Assembly (NCBI RefSeq): GCF_900115285.1
Contig: NZ_FOYW01000003.1
Location: forward strand, 1-64,000
DNA length: 64,000 nucleotides
Origin: Marinobacter daqiaonensis
GTDB lineage: Bacteria > Pseudomonadota > Gammaproteobacteria > Pseudomonadales > Oleiphilaceae
Reading direction: 5' to 3'
A program made the translations under genes and the position numbers. The first letter of the stretch is position 1. Each line of letters opens with the position of its first letter. The notes under the pieces are model-generated. The model worked only from the letters and a program-made list of their open reading frames with translations, made no database searches and was not told the origin of the DNA. This document shows positions 9,426 through 17,171 of the stretch, piece after piece.

Positions 9426-10841
9426 ATGAACGATCTGAGCAAGAACTACATCAACGGCCAGTGGGTTGACTGGTCCGGTGACACCATTGAGGTACACGAA
9501 GGCACCAATGGCGAAGTCATCGCCCGGGTCCCTTCCTCCGACCGTGCCACCATGGAGCAGGCCATCGACGCCGCCGACGCGGCCTTTGAAAGCTGGAGCG
9601 AGACCACCCTTGACGATCGCATCAAGGTCATCAGGCAGTTGCATGCCGGTCTCAAGGGGCGCGCGCCGGAAATCGCCCAGACCGTGGCCCGGGAAGTGGG
9701 TATGCCCATCAAGCTGGCGGGCATGATCCAGGCCGGTATGCCCATCAAGGTCACCGAGACCTATCTGGACATGCTGCCGGACTACCCCTTCAGCGAGCAG
9801 TCCGGCAATTCCGAAGTGCAGTACGCGCCGGTTGGCGTCGTGGGCTGCATCACTCCCTGGAACTACCCGTTGCACCAGGTCATCCTGAAGGTGGTGCCGG
9901 CACTGGCTGCGGGTTGCACCATTGTCCTCAAGCCCAGTGAGGTTTCCCCCCAGACCGCCTATATCCTGGCGGAGATCCTGGACGGCACCGACCTGCCGAA
10001 GGGCGTCTTCAACGTGGTTTGTGGCCATGGCCAGGAAGTGGGTGACACCCTGATCAAGCACCCGAAAGTGCGCATGGTGTCCTTCACCGGCTCCACCCGT
10101 ACCGGCCACCTCATCGCCCACGCGGCGGCGGATGATTTCAAACGCATTGCCCTGGAAATGGGCGGCAAGTCCGCCTCCATCATCCTGCCGGATGCCGACC
10201 TCGAGGCTTCCGTGAAAGGTACCTTCACCAACTGCGTGATGAACAGCGGCCAGACCTGCACCGCCCTGACCCGGATGCTGGTCCACAAGGATCACCACGA
10301 CCAGGCCTGCGAGATTGCCGGCGCCATTGCCAACGGCCTCAAGCTGGGCGACCCCCTGGACGAGAACACCCGCCTGGGTCCGCTGGCCTCCGCCGATCAG
10401 CGGGATATCGTGGTGAAGTACATCAAGCTGGGTATCGAGGAAGGCGCCCGACTGGTTGCCGGCGGCCCGGACGCGCCGGAAGGCCTCGACAAGGGCTACT
10501 TCGTCAAGCCGACAGTGTTCGGCAACGTGGACCCCAGCAGCCGCATCGCCCAGGAGGAAATCTTCGGACCGGTGATGTGCGTGATCCCTTACGAAACCGA
10601 GGAGGAAGCCATCCGCATTGCCAACGGCACGGCCTACGGCCTGTCCGGTGCGGTGTTCTCCAGCGACCAGGAGCGGGCGAAGAAAGTCGCTGGCAAGATG
10701 CGCACCGGCCAGGTGTTCGTCAACGGCGGCGCCTTCAACCCCCTGGCACCCTTCGGTGGTTTTGGCCACTCCGGCATTGGCCGCGAGTTCGGCAAGTGGG
10801 GCCTGGAGGAGTTCCTCGAGGTTCGCGCACTGCAGTTGTAA
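9426..10841 (+). CDS. NAD(P)-dependent aldehyde dehydrogenase
   Basis: Protein of 471 residues, typical family length. The general-base Glu is in ALEMGGKSASIILPDAD and the catalytic Cys in NSGQTCTALTRM. The C-terminal EIFGPVMCVIPY and PFGGFGHSGIGRE motifs are present. It oxidises an aldehyde to an acid, most likely the product of the adjacent alcohol dehydrogenase. The spacing of 26 bases and a shared downstream terminator indicate one transcript. The physiological aldehyde is unknown. Confidence 0.93.
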   Translation: MNDLSKNYINGQWVDWSGDTIEVHEGTNGEVIARVPSSDRATMEQAIDAADAAFESWSETTLDDRIKVIRQLHAGLKGRAPEIAQTVAREVGMPIKLAGMIQAGMPIKVTETYLDMLPDYPFSEQSGNSEVQYAPVGVVGCITPWNYPLHQVILKVVPALAAGCTIVLKPSEVSPQTAYILAEILDGTDLPKGVFNVVCGHGQEVGDTLIKHPKVRMVSFTGSTRTGHLIAHAAADDFKRIALEMGGKSASIILPDADLEASVKGTFTNCVMNSGQTCTALTRMLVHKDHHDQACEIAGAIANGLKLGDPLDENTRLGPLASADQRDIVVKYIKLGIEEGARLVAGGPDAPEGLDKGYFVKPTVFGNVDPSSRIAQEEIFGPVMCVIPYETEEEAIRIANGTAYGLSGAVFSSDQERAKKVAGKMRTGQVFVNGGAFNPLAPFGGFGHSGIGREFGKWGLEEFLEVRALQL

Positions 10842-10879
10842 TGGCCGCCCCCTATGGGGTAAATATAGAAGGCTAACGG

Positions 10880-10921
10880 AAAACGGGCACCCTCCGCCGG
10901 AGGTTGCCCGTTTCCTTTTTG
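10880..10921 (+). terminator. Rho-independent terminator after the aldehyde dehydrogenase
   Basis: The strong stem AAACGGGCA...TGCCCGTTT has an inner CCTCCG/CGGAGG helix, followed by CCTTTTTG. Confidence 0.88.
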
Positions 10922-10984
10922 AGGGGAGTGTTCCCCCATGGCTGTTAACTCGTCGACAATCATAAAAACTCAGAGGGCAACGCT

Positions 10985-11410
10985 TTGAGCAGCATCTGGA
11001 CCACAACCCCCACCGTCGAAAGCATGCAGGAGCGGGTGAAAAACACCGCGGTTGATAATCTGGGCATCGAGTTCGTTGAAGTCGGCGACGACTACATCAA
11101 GGCGCGGATGCCGGTGGATGACCGCACCGTCCAGCCCTATCGGATTCTCCACGGCGGCGCCTCCGTGGTGCTGGCGGAAACCCTCGGTAGCGTGGCAACC
11201 AACCACTGCCTGAAAAAAGAAGGAACAGCCGGGGTAGGACTGGAGGTCAATGCCAACCACATCCGCTCCGTCAAATCCGGCTGGGTGTACGGCACAACCC
11301 GCCCCCTCCATCTGGGCGGCTCCACCCAGGTATGGGAAATCCGTATCGAGACTGAAGACGGCAAGCTGGTGTGTGTGTCCCGCATCACCATGGCTGTTAT
11401 AAATCTTTAA
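10985..11410 (+). CDS. PaaI-type hotdog-fold acyl-CoA thioesterase
   Basis: Protein of 141 residues matching the PaaI/MenI hotdog family, with the active-site segment HGGASVVLAETLGSVATN. These enzymes hydrolyse acyl- or aryl-CoA thioesters, often to free CoA from dead-end products. A TTG at 10985 is the likely start, preceded by AGAGGG. It lies after the aldehyde dehydrogenase terminator, so it may have its own promoter in the 143-base gap. The substrate is not determinable from sequence. Confidence 0.85.
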   Translation: MSSIWTTTPTVESMQERVKNTAVDNLGIEFVEVGDDYIKARMPVDDRTVQPYRILHGGASVVLAETLGSVATNHCLKKEGTAGVGLEVNANHIRSVKSGWVYGTTRPLHLGGSTQVWEIRIETEDGKLVCVSRITMAVINL

Positions 11411-11413
11411 GAA

Positions 11414-11612
11414 CTAGCCGCGGAAACCGCGGAAGAGCGCGGAAAGAAAAGACCAGGGAACAGATTGGCCACGGAATCCACGGAAGGACACGGAAAAAAG
11501 ATAAAGATAGAAATCTCTTTGGTATTTGTCTTTTACTTTCCCTTCCGCGTCCTTTCGCGGCAAAAAAGTCTGTTTTCTTTTATTCCGTGTTGTTCCGTGG
11601 TTTCCGTGGCTA
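11414..11612. repeat. CACGGAA/CGCGGAA palindromic element, copy 4
   Basis: A CGCGGAA-type left arm (11414-11450), a CACGGAA-type left arm (11465-11498), a central AT-rich hairpin region, then CGCGGAA-type (11540-11567) and CACGGAA-type (11582-11612) right arms. From about 11467 to 11612 it is nearly identical to copy 5 (12440-12583) in direct orientation. Its left flank up to about 11475 is an inverted copy of the far right end of copy 5. Confidence 0.88.
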
Positions 11613-11638
11613 ACGATCTTTTATAGGAGGGTATAACC

Positions 11639-12394
11639 GTGGAAATGGGTCTGAAAGGCAAGAACGCCGTGGTAACCGGCGGCAGCAAGGGCATTGGCCG
11701 GTCCATCGCCCTGGCGCTGGCCGCCGAGGGTGTGAACGTGGCGATTTGTGCCCGTAGTGAGGGGCCGCTGGATGATACCCTGAAGGAGATTGAAGCCCTG
11801 GGTGTGAAAGGTTACCGGGAGGCCTGCGATGTGGGTGACAAGGACAGCCTGGATGGCTTTCTGGACAATGTGAAAAGGACGTTTGGCAGTGTCGATATCC
11901 TGGTGTGCAACGTCTCCGCCCTGGGGGCCGGCAACGACCTGAAAGGGTGGGATGCCAATATCACCCTGGATCTGCTGTCCACCGTCCGGGCCGTGGACAG
12001 GGTGCTGCCCTGGATGAAGGAAGCCGGAGCCGGCAACATCATTATCCTCTCGTCCATTTCCGGTATCGAGGTGGGAACCACCCAGCCCTATGCCGCCACC
12101 AAGGCCGCGCTGATCAGTTACGCCAAGTCCCTGGCGGTCGATCATGGTCCCGATGGCATCCGGGTCAACAGCATTGCCCCGGGCTCGATAAAGTTCCCCG
12201 GTGGTGTCTGGGACAAGGCAGAGAAAGCCAACTCACCCCGCTACCACAGCACTCTTGAGCGAATCCCCTGGGGGCGTTTCGGCCGCCCGGAGGAAGTGGC
12301 CAACGTGGCGGTCTTCCTGGCTTCCGACGCCGCCAGTTGGGTCACCGGCGCCTGTATCCCCGTGGACGGCGCCCAGCACCGGTCCAATATGTAG
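11639..12394 (+). CDS. Short-chain dehydrogenase/reductase (SDR)
   Basis: Protein of 251 residues, classical SDR length. The coenzyme motif is VTGGSKGIGRSIALAL, the structural motif is around CNVSALGAG (an altered NNAG), and the catalytic Ser and Tyr-x-x-x-Lys are SSISGIEVG and YAATKAAL. It reduces or oxidises a carbonyl/hydroxyl with NAD(P). A GTG at 11639 has an ATAGGAGG site eight bases upstream; an ATG at 11645 is a weaker alternative. The gene is bracketed by palindromic element copies 4 and 5, which share long direct and inverted repeats. Its partner reaction in the cluster is not clear. Confidence 0.9.
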   Translation: MEMGLKGKNAVVTGGSKGIGRSIALALAAEGVNVAICARSEGPLDDTLKEIEALGVKGYREACDVGDKDSLDGFLDNVKRTFGSVDILVCNVSALGAGNDLKGWDANITLDLLSTVRAVDRVLPWMKEAGAGNIIILSSISGIEVGTTQPYAATKAALISYAKSLAVDHGPDGIRVNSIAPGSIKFPGGVWDKAEKANSPRYHSTLERIPWGRFGRPEEVANVAVFLASDAASWVTGACIPVDGAQHRSNM

Positions 12395-12404
12395 GAATGT
12401 GGCA

Positions 12405-12634
12405 TTTGCCGCGGAATCCGCGGAAAGAAAAGAAGATTTAGCCACGGAATCCACGGAAGGGCACGGAAAAAAGATTAAGATAGAAATCTCTTTGGTTTTC
12501 GTCTTTTACTTTCCTTCCGCGGTTTCCGCGGCAAAAAAGTCTGTTTTCTTTTTTTCCGTGTCCTTCCGTGGTTTCCGTGGCCAATCTGTTCCCTGGTCTT
12601 TTCTTTCCGCGTTCTTCCGCGGATTCCGCGGCTA
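12405..12634. repeat. CACGGAA/CGCGGAA palindromic element, copy 5
   Basis: A short CGCGGAA left arm (12405-12426), a CACGGAA left arm (12437-12470), CGCGGAA (12511-12534) and CACGGAA (12551-12582) right arms, and an extra CGCGGAA right arm (12603-12634). The extra arm and the linker before it (CCAATCTGTTCCCTGG) are the reverse complement of the left end of copy 4. Confidence 0.88.
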
Positions 12635-12642
12635 AAAGTCAG

Positions 12643-13266
12643 TCAGGGCTTGCCGCCAAGCAGGATTTTCACCGCCAGGCAGGCCTCCTCCACCTCTTCT
12701 ACATTGGGCTCGCGACCGATGATGACGTCGGAGTACAGGCAGGACTCCGCCAGGCGGACCATGAAGTACGAGAGGCTTTCCACCCGCATAGGGGGCTTTT
12801 CCAGGTGACCCTTGTCGATCTGGTCCTGGATCATCACCGTGTTGGCCTCGACAACCCGGCCATGCATGGTTGAGGCGGATGAGGTGAGCACCCTCAGGGC
12901 ATGTTCCGGATCCTGTTTGATGAAATCCCGAAGGGGCTTGGCGCTGATCAGCTCAATGGTGATGCGGCGGTAGACCTCAACGATGAAATCCACCCCGGTG
13001 CCGGGGGTTGAGGCGACGACGGAAGCCCGGATGGGAGCGTAGAGAGACCAGAGAATATCCCCTAGCAGGAGATCCTTGTTGCCCACCCAGCGGAAGAGGG
13101 TCGCCCGGCCGATTCCCAGGTCCTCGGCCAGTTCGGCCAGGTGAAGGCGCTCGCCGTTCAGCCAGGTCCGACGGGCCCGGTTGAAGGCATCAGCCGGGGT
13201 TGAGCCCGATGATCGTTTGCGTGTCTTCTGCAGTTCTTTCTGCAGCGGAGAATGCGTTGTTGCCAC
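12643..13266 (-). CDS. TetR-family transcriptional regulator (QsdR-like)
   Basis: Protein of 207 residues. The N-terminal helix-turn-helix (about 30-75) reads LAELAEDLGIGRATLFRWVGNKDLLL, close to the QsdR subgroup of TetR regulators. The C-terminal ligand domain shows no recognisable motif beyond the family. It faces the catabolic cluster tail to tail with the SDR gene and is divergent from the GGDEF gene. The 240-base divergent region holds an ACATAGG/CCTATGT dyad that could be its operator. TetR proteins usually repress neighbours and are released by a small lipophilic ligand; the target here is inferred. Confidence 0.87.
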   Translation of the reverse strand: MATTHSPLQKELQKTRKRSSGSTPADAFNRARRTWLNGERLHLAELAEDLGIGRATLFRWVGNKDLLLGDILWSLYAPIRASVVASTPGTGVDFIVEVYRRITIELISAKPLRDFIKQDPEHALRVLTSSASTMHGRVVEANTVMIQDQIDKGHLEKPPMRVESLSYFMVRLAESCLYSDVIIGREPNVEEVEEACLAVKILLGGKP

Positions 13267-13371
13267 GGAGGTCTCACTTCTAGCACTGAAAAGGCATTGA
13301 GTGCGTCCCTGTCACGCCTTTTTTGACATTGTTTTTGTTACAAACTCCATGTATTTCTGTTGGAATATCCG

Positions 13372-13389
13372 ACATAGGCGTACCTATGT
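13372..13389. promoter_or_regulatory. Dyad-symmetric operator candidate
   Basis: Perfect 7-bp arms ACATAGG and CCTATGT are separated by CGTA. A wider pair TGTTGGAA (13358-13365) and TTCCAACA (13418-13425) surrounds it. The position between the divergent TetR and GGDEF genes suits a TetR operator. Confidence 0.4.
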
Positions 13390-13445
13390 GGGTAATGTCT
13401 CTCAGATGGATAGGACTTTCCAACAGTTTTGTCATAAAAATAACG

Positions 13446-13483
13446 GCCAGATTGGTTTAAAGCCGCCAGATTGGTTTAAAGCC
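13446..13483. repeat. Perfect 19-bp tandem duplication
   Basis: GCCAGATTGGTTTAAAGCC occurs twice in a row (13446-13464 and 13465-13483), ending 22 bases before the GGDEF gene start, so it lies in that gene's 5' leader or promoter-proximal region. Confidence 0.9.
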
Positions 13484-13505
13484 GATAGTATCGGGGATTC
13501 CGTGA

Positions 13506-15095
13506 ATGCTGTTTATTACGGCGCTCTTCATTTCCTGCCTGCTGACCTTGATACTCGGTATTTATGCCTGGCGCCGACGAGAGGTTCCCACTGCTGGAAC
13601 TATAGCGGTAATGATGGGCGGGCTCAGCTGGTGGACTTTTTTCTATGCCCTGCAGATCCTTCATGTCCGTTTCCCTGAGCTGATTCCGACATTTTTTGGT
13701 GATTCGCTGTTCTGGTTCCGGGTAATGTTCGCCGGCGTTGTTCTTCAGCCCGCTGCCTTTTTGATATTCGTGCTTCAGTACACAGGTTATCGTCATCGTA
13801 TTGGCGCCCGACTGATACTCCTTCTCTCTTTCATGCCTTTTCTCACGCTGCTGGCCATTTTCAGCGATGGCCATGGGCATCAGCTGTTCATGGGTGGCTT
13901 CGAACCGGGCGCCAAGCAGGCTTTCCGGGGCGGACCGGCTTTCTGGCTGCATTCGCTTTACTCTTACCTCATCATGCTCATGGGCTTGGTATTACTGATC
14001 CGTTTCGCTTTCCAGAATCGCCCCTACCGACGCCAGGCACTGATCTTTATCTCTGGCTACATGGCTGTGGTGGCCTCCAACCTCATGACGATCTTCAATT
14101 TGGTTCCGCAATCCTTGGAAAGGCTGGACCTGAGCCCATTCGGCTTCCTGGTTGCAGGATTTGTGATGAGCCTGAATATCCGCCGCGAAGGGTTTCTGGA
14201 TCTGATGCCAGTTGCCCGTTCCTTGGTGTTTGAGCGTATGGCTGATGCAGTTCTGGTGACCGATCGACAGAACCGGTTGCTGGATCGCAATCCCGCGGCT
14301 CAGCAGTTGTTCGGCCACGCTGGCGTGGATATCGGCCGGGGTGTCCAGCTCCAGCAGGTACTGCCGGAACTGTTTGAGAACGGTGAGCCGGCGGAAGAGC
14401 TTACTTTGAAAAAACGCCATAACGGGAACCAGGACAGTTGGTGTCTTGACGTCCGCCGCACTGAGATAAAAAACGGAAATGAGACGGTCAGGGGGTATGT
14501 TTACGGGTTCCGGGATGTCACTGACCTGAAGCAGGTGGAGGAGTCGCTTCGACAGCAACTCTCCAATAATGAACAACTGCGGCAGGCCCTCAAGGAAGAG
14601 TCCATTCGCGACCCTCTCACGGGCCTGTTCAACCGGCGCTGGCTCGATGAGGTGCTTGAGCTGGAAATTCCCCGGGCGATTCGGGAGGAGAGTGAGCTGA
14701 GCCTGTGCGTCATCGATCTGGACCACTTCAAGCGGGTCAATGACGGCTGGGGTCATGATATGGGTGACCGGATTCTGGTTTCGCTGGCGCAACTGCTCCA
14801 GGATGAAAGCCGCAAGCACGATGTGGTGGCGCGCTTTGGTGGCGAGGAGTTCGTCCTGGTGCTGCCGGGTATCGGGGCCGACCAAGCCCGGGAAGTGATC
14901 GAGCGGATGCAGGACCGCTTTCGGGCCATGAGCTTCGGACCTGACGGACCAACGAACCTGACCTTCTCGGCCGGGCTGGCGGTGATCCCCGGGCACGCCA
15001 GGGATCGGGAGACCCTGTTCAGGCTGGCGGACCGGGGTCTTTACCGCGCCAAGGAGGAAGGTCGCGACCGCTTGGTGATTGGGGGCCGCACCTGA
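13506..15095 (+). CDS. Diguanylate cyclase with N-terminal 7TM sensor and PAS domain
   Basis: Protein of 529 residues. About 1-220 contain seven hydrophobic helices like the histidine-kinase N-terminal 7TM region. A PAS-like domain follows (about 235-345, RMADAVLVTDRQNRLLDRNP), then a short coiled coil and a GGDEF domain (DPLTGLFNRRWLDEVL; active-site motif ARFGGEEFVLVLPG). The GGEEF signature is intact, so cyclic-di-GMP synthesis is expected at the inner membrane. The signal is unknown. The start at 13506 begins the first membrane helix directly. It converges with a chemotaxis receptor gene, 16 bases from stop to stop. Confidence 0.9.
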   Translation: MLFITALFISCLLTLILGIYAWRRREVPTAGTIAVMMGGLSWWTFFYALQILHVRFPELIPTFFGDSLFWFRVMFAGVVLQPAAFLIFVLQYTGYRHRIGARLILLLSFMPFLTLLAIFSDGHGHQLFMGGFEPGAKQAFRGGPAFWLHSLYSYLIMLMGLVLLIRFAFQNRPYRRQALIFISGYMAVVASNLMTIFNLVPQSLERLDLSPFGFLVAGFVMSLNIRREGFLDLMPVARSLVFERMADAVLVTDRQNRLLDRNPAAQQLFGHAGVDIGRGVQLQQVLPELFENGEPAEELTLKKRHNGNQDSWCLDVRRTEIKNGNETVRGYVYGFRDVTDLKQVEESLRQQLSNNEQLRQALKEESIRDPLTGLFNRRWLDEVLELEIPRAIREESELSLCVIDLDHFKRVNDGWGHDMGDRILVSLAQLLQDESRKHDVVARFGGEEFVLVLPGIGADQAREVIERMQDRFRAMSFGPDGPTNLTFSAGLAVIPGHARDRETLFRLADRGLYRAKEEGRDRLVIGGRT

Positions 15096-15111
15096 GTGCT
15101 CTGGCTGGTCA

Positions 15112-16797
15112 CTACACCCGGAACTGGCTGATCTGAGCCCTGAGGTTCTCTCCGAGCCGCGCCAGCTCCCGACTGGCATCGTCGGTCTGGCTCACGCCGG
15201 CATCACTGCTCTGGGCCGCTTCCACAATACGGGTCACATTTCTGTTGATCTCTTCGGCCACCTGACTCTGCTGTTCCGATGCCGTTGCGATCTGGGTGAC
15301 CTGATCGTGGATGTGTTCCACCGATTGCTCAATGGTATTCAGGGCCGAACTCGCATGGTTGATGCGCTCGACGGTCTGCTCCGAAAGCCCCTGGGACGAC
15401 CGCATGCGGTCCACGGCGCCACGGGATTCGCTGATGAAGCCGTCAATCATCTCCCGGATCTGACCGGCGGACTCGCCGCTGCGCCTGGCAAGCTGACGGA
15501 CCTCGTCTGCCACCACGGCGAAACCACGACCGTGCTCGCCGGCCCGGGCCGCCTCGATGGCGGCGTTCAGGGCCAGCAGGTTGGTCTGGTCCGTCACTTC
15601 ATGGATGACGTCGAGGACCTTCTGGATCTCATCGCTGCGAGCCGCCAAAGCCTCAATGGCCCCGGCGCTCTCTGATATATTCCGCGACAGCTCATCCACT
15701 GACTTCTGGGACGCCTGCATGGTCCGGCCGCCGTCCTTGGCAAGCCGGTCGGCGTCGGATCCCGCCTGCTGGACTTCGTTGGCATTCTTTGAAATCTGGT
15801 GAATGGTGGCCGCCATCTCGTTGATGGCGGAGGCGATCTGATCCGTCTCGGAGCTCTGGGTCCGCACCGAGGCCCGGGTTTTCCCGGCAATCTGGCTCAA
15901 CTGCTCCGCAGCGGACGCCAGCTGGTTGGTGGTATCGCCCACCTTCCTGATCGTGGTGTGGATCTTGCCAACGAAGGCATTGAACTGACGGCCCAGGTCA
16001 GCCAGTTCGTCATTGCCGCTGTCCGGCAGTCGGCGGGTCAGGTCGCCTTCGCCTTCGGCGATATCCTGCATGGTGCGGGTAATGCGGCGAAGCGGCACAG
16101 TAACGGTACGACCCATGGACAGGCCAAAGCCAATGGCGATCGCCACGATAACGAGTGTCACGAGCAGTATGGTCGACAGTGTCTGGGCGATGTTCTGTTC
16201 GATAACGGCACGGGCCGCAGCGACGGTTTCATCGACGCCGGTAACATAGATGCCCGAGCCCATGACCCAGTTCCACTTGTCCAGACTGACGGAGTAGGAA
16301 ATCTTTGGTTCGACCTTGCCTGTCGCCGGATTTTTCCACTCATAATTATGGAAGCCATCACCGGATTTGCCGGCTTCGAACAGGTTCTTGAGCAGAGCCT
16401 TGGACTCGGGAGTGCTGTTCTTGACGTAGCCCTCGACCGACGGCTTGGGACGGAAAGCCAGGTTAAAGGAGTCGTGGGTGTAGGCAAAAATATAATTGTT
16501 GTTGCCGAACCCCATTGATCGAATGGTATCGCGAACTCTGGCTTTGGCCTCTTCTTCAGTCAGCGAGGGATCTGTGTAGTCGTCCTCAACCGCAGTCCTG
16601 GCAGCCTGAACGATGTGTTTGAGGCCCTCCTTGTGAGCTTCAAGCAGATTTTCCCGGAGGCGCTCCACTTCAGCCTCGCCATTTACCCGCAGTTGGTGGG
16701 CGGTAACCCAGGCCGTCGCGCCGGCGGTGAGAAGAACCGGCACCAGCACCGCAATCAGCAGACGTGAACGGATGCGCAGTTGCTCGAGAAAATTCAT
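15112..16797 (-). CDS. Methyl-accepting chemotaxis protein with Cache sensor
   Basis: Protein of 561 residues. A first membrane helix (about 13-36) is followed by a periplasmic single-Cache domain (about 40-190; [20 protein letters not shown] and [14 protein letters not shown] are typical sCache_2 segments). A second helix (about 195-215), a HAMP domain (about 215-270) and a long coiled-coil signalling domain follow, with the hairpin tip [20 protein letters not shown]. It should report an external small ligand, often a carboxylate, to CheA/CheW. No other chemotaxis genes are adjacent. Confidence 0.93.
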   Translation of the reverse strand: MNFLEQLRIRSRLLIAVLVPVLLTAGATAWVTAHQLRVNGEAEVERLRENLLEAHKEGLKHIVQAARTAVEDDYTDPSLTEEEAKARVRDTIRSMGFGNNNYIFAYTHDSFNLAFRPKPSVEGYVKNSTPESKALLKNLFEAGKSGDGFHNYEWKNPATGKVEPKISYSVSLDKWNWVMGSGIYVTGVDETVAAARAVIEQNIAQTLSTILLVTLVIVAIAIGFGLSMGRTVTVPLRRITRTMQDIAEGEGDLTRRLPDSGNDELADLGRQFNAFVGKIHTTIRKVGDTTNQLASAAEQLSQIAGKTRASVRTQSSETDQIASAINEMAATIHQISKNANEVQQAGSDADRLAKDGGRTMQASQKSVDELSRNISESAGAIEALAARSDEIQKVLDVIHEVTDQTNLLALNAAIEAARAGEHGRGFAVVADEVRQLARRSGESAGQIREMIDGFISESRGAVDRMRSSQGLSEQTVERINHASSALNTIEQSVEHIHDQVTQIATASEQQSQVAEEINRNVTRIVEAAQSSDAGVSQTDDASRELARLGENLRAQISQFRV

Positions 16798-17171
16798 GTT
16801 AGAACTCCAGTATCGGAAGAAAGCTCGGCATGGGGGCGGGGAAGATCGTCCGGGGGATTATCCGGTTTTGCGGAAGCAATGCCGTTCCAAAGTGTAACTT
16901 TATATGCATCTTTCTTTGTCCTTTGCCTCAGCGGTCGTTGCCCAGGCTGCCGGTATACGTTGTAAATTGTTGTGAAATTAACGTGATGTGGCTCGTAACA
17001 ATGAGCCTGAGGCTGTGACAGGGATGGCGCCCGGTGGCAAGCTCAGCAGAAATAGTGAAGAATCAGACGAAATCCCATACTGTCCCGGATATAAGCGCGA
17101 CAGGAATGATGACTCACGGATTCCTGTCCGGAGTCAAAACAATAAGATGGTCGGCCGAGATGTACGAGACA
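16798..17171. other. Divergent promoter region, no gene seen
   Basis: The 374-base gap between the chemotaxis receptor (minus) and the DUF1329 gene (plus) has no convincing open frame. On the minus strand a TAAA box with 15-bp spacing to GGCATTGC is a poor flagellar-sigma-factor match. An in-frame start at 17160 would add four residues to the downstream protein. Confidence 0.5.

Noticed and set aside
4218..12634. CRISPR array built of CACGGAA repeats
   Set aside because: Units are 9-11 bp apart, arms are inverted, and there are no uniform spacers or cas genes; they are palindromes.
16862..16910. Sigma-28 (flagellar) promoter for the chemoreceptor gene
   Set aside because: TAAA with correct 15-bp spacing is present, but the -10 half GGCATTGC matches GCCGATAA at only three positions.
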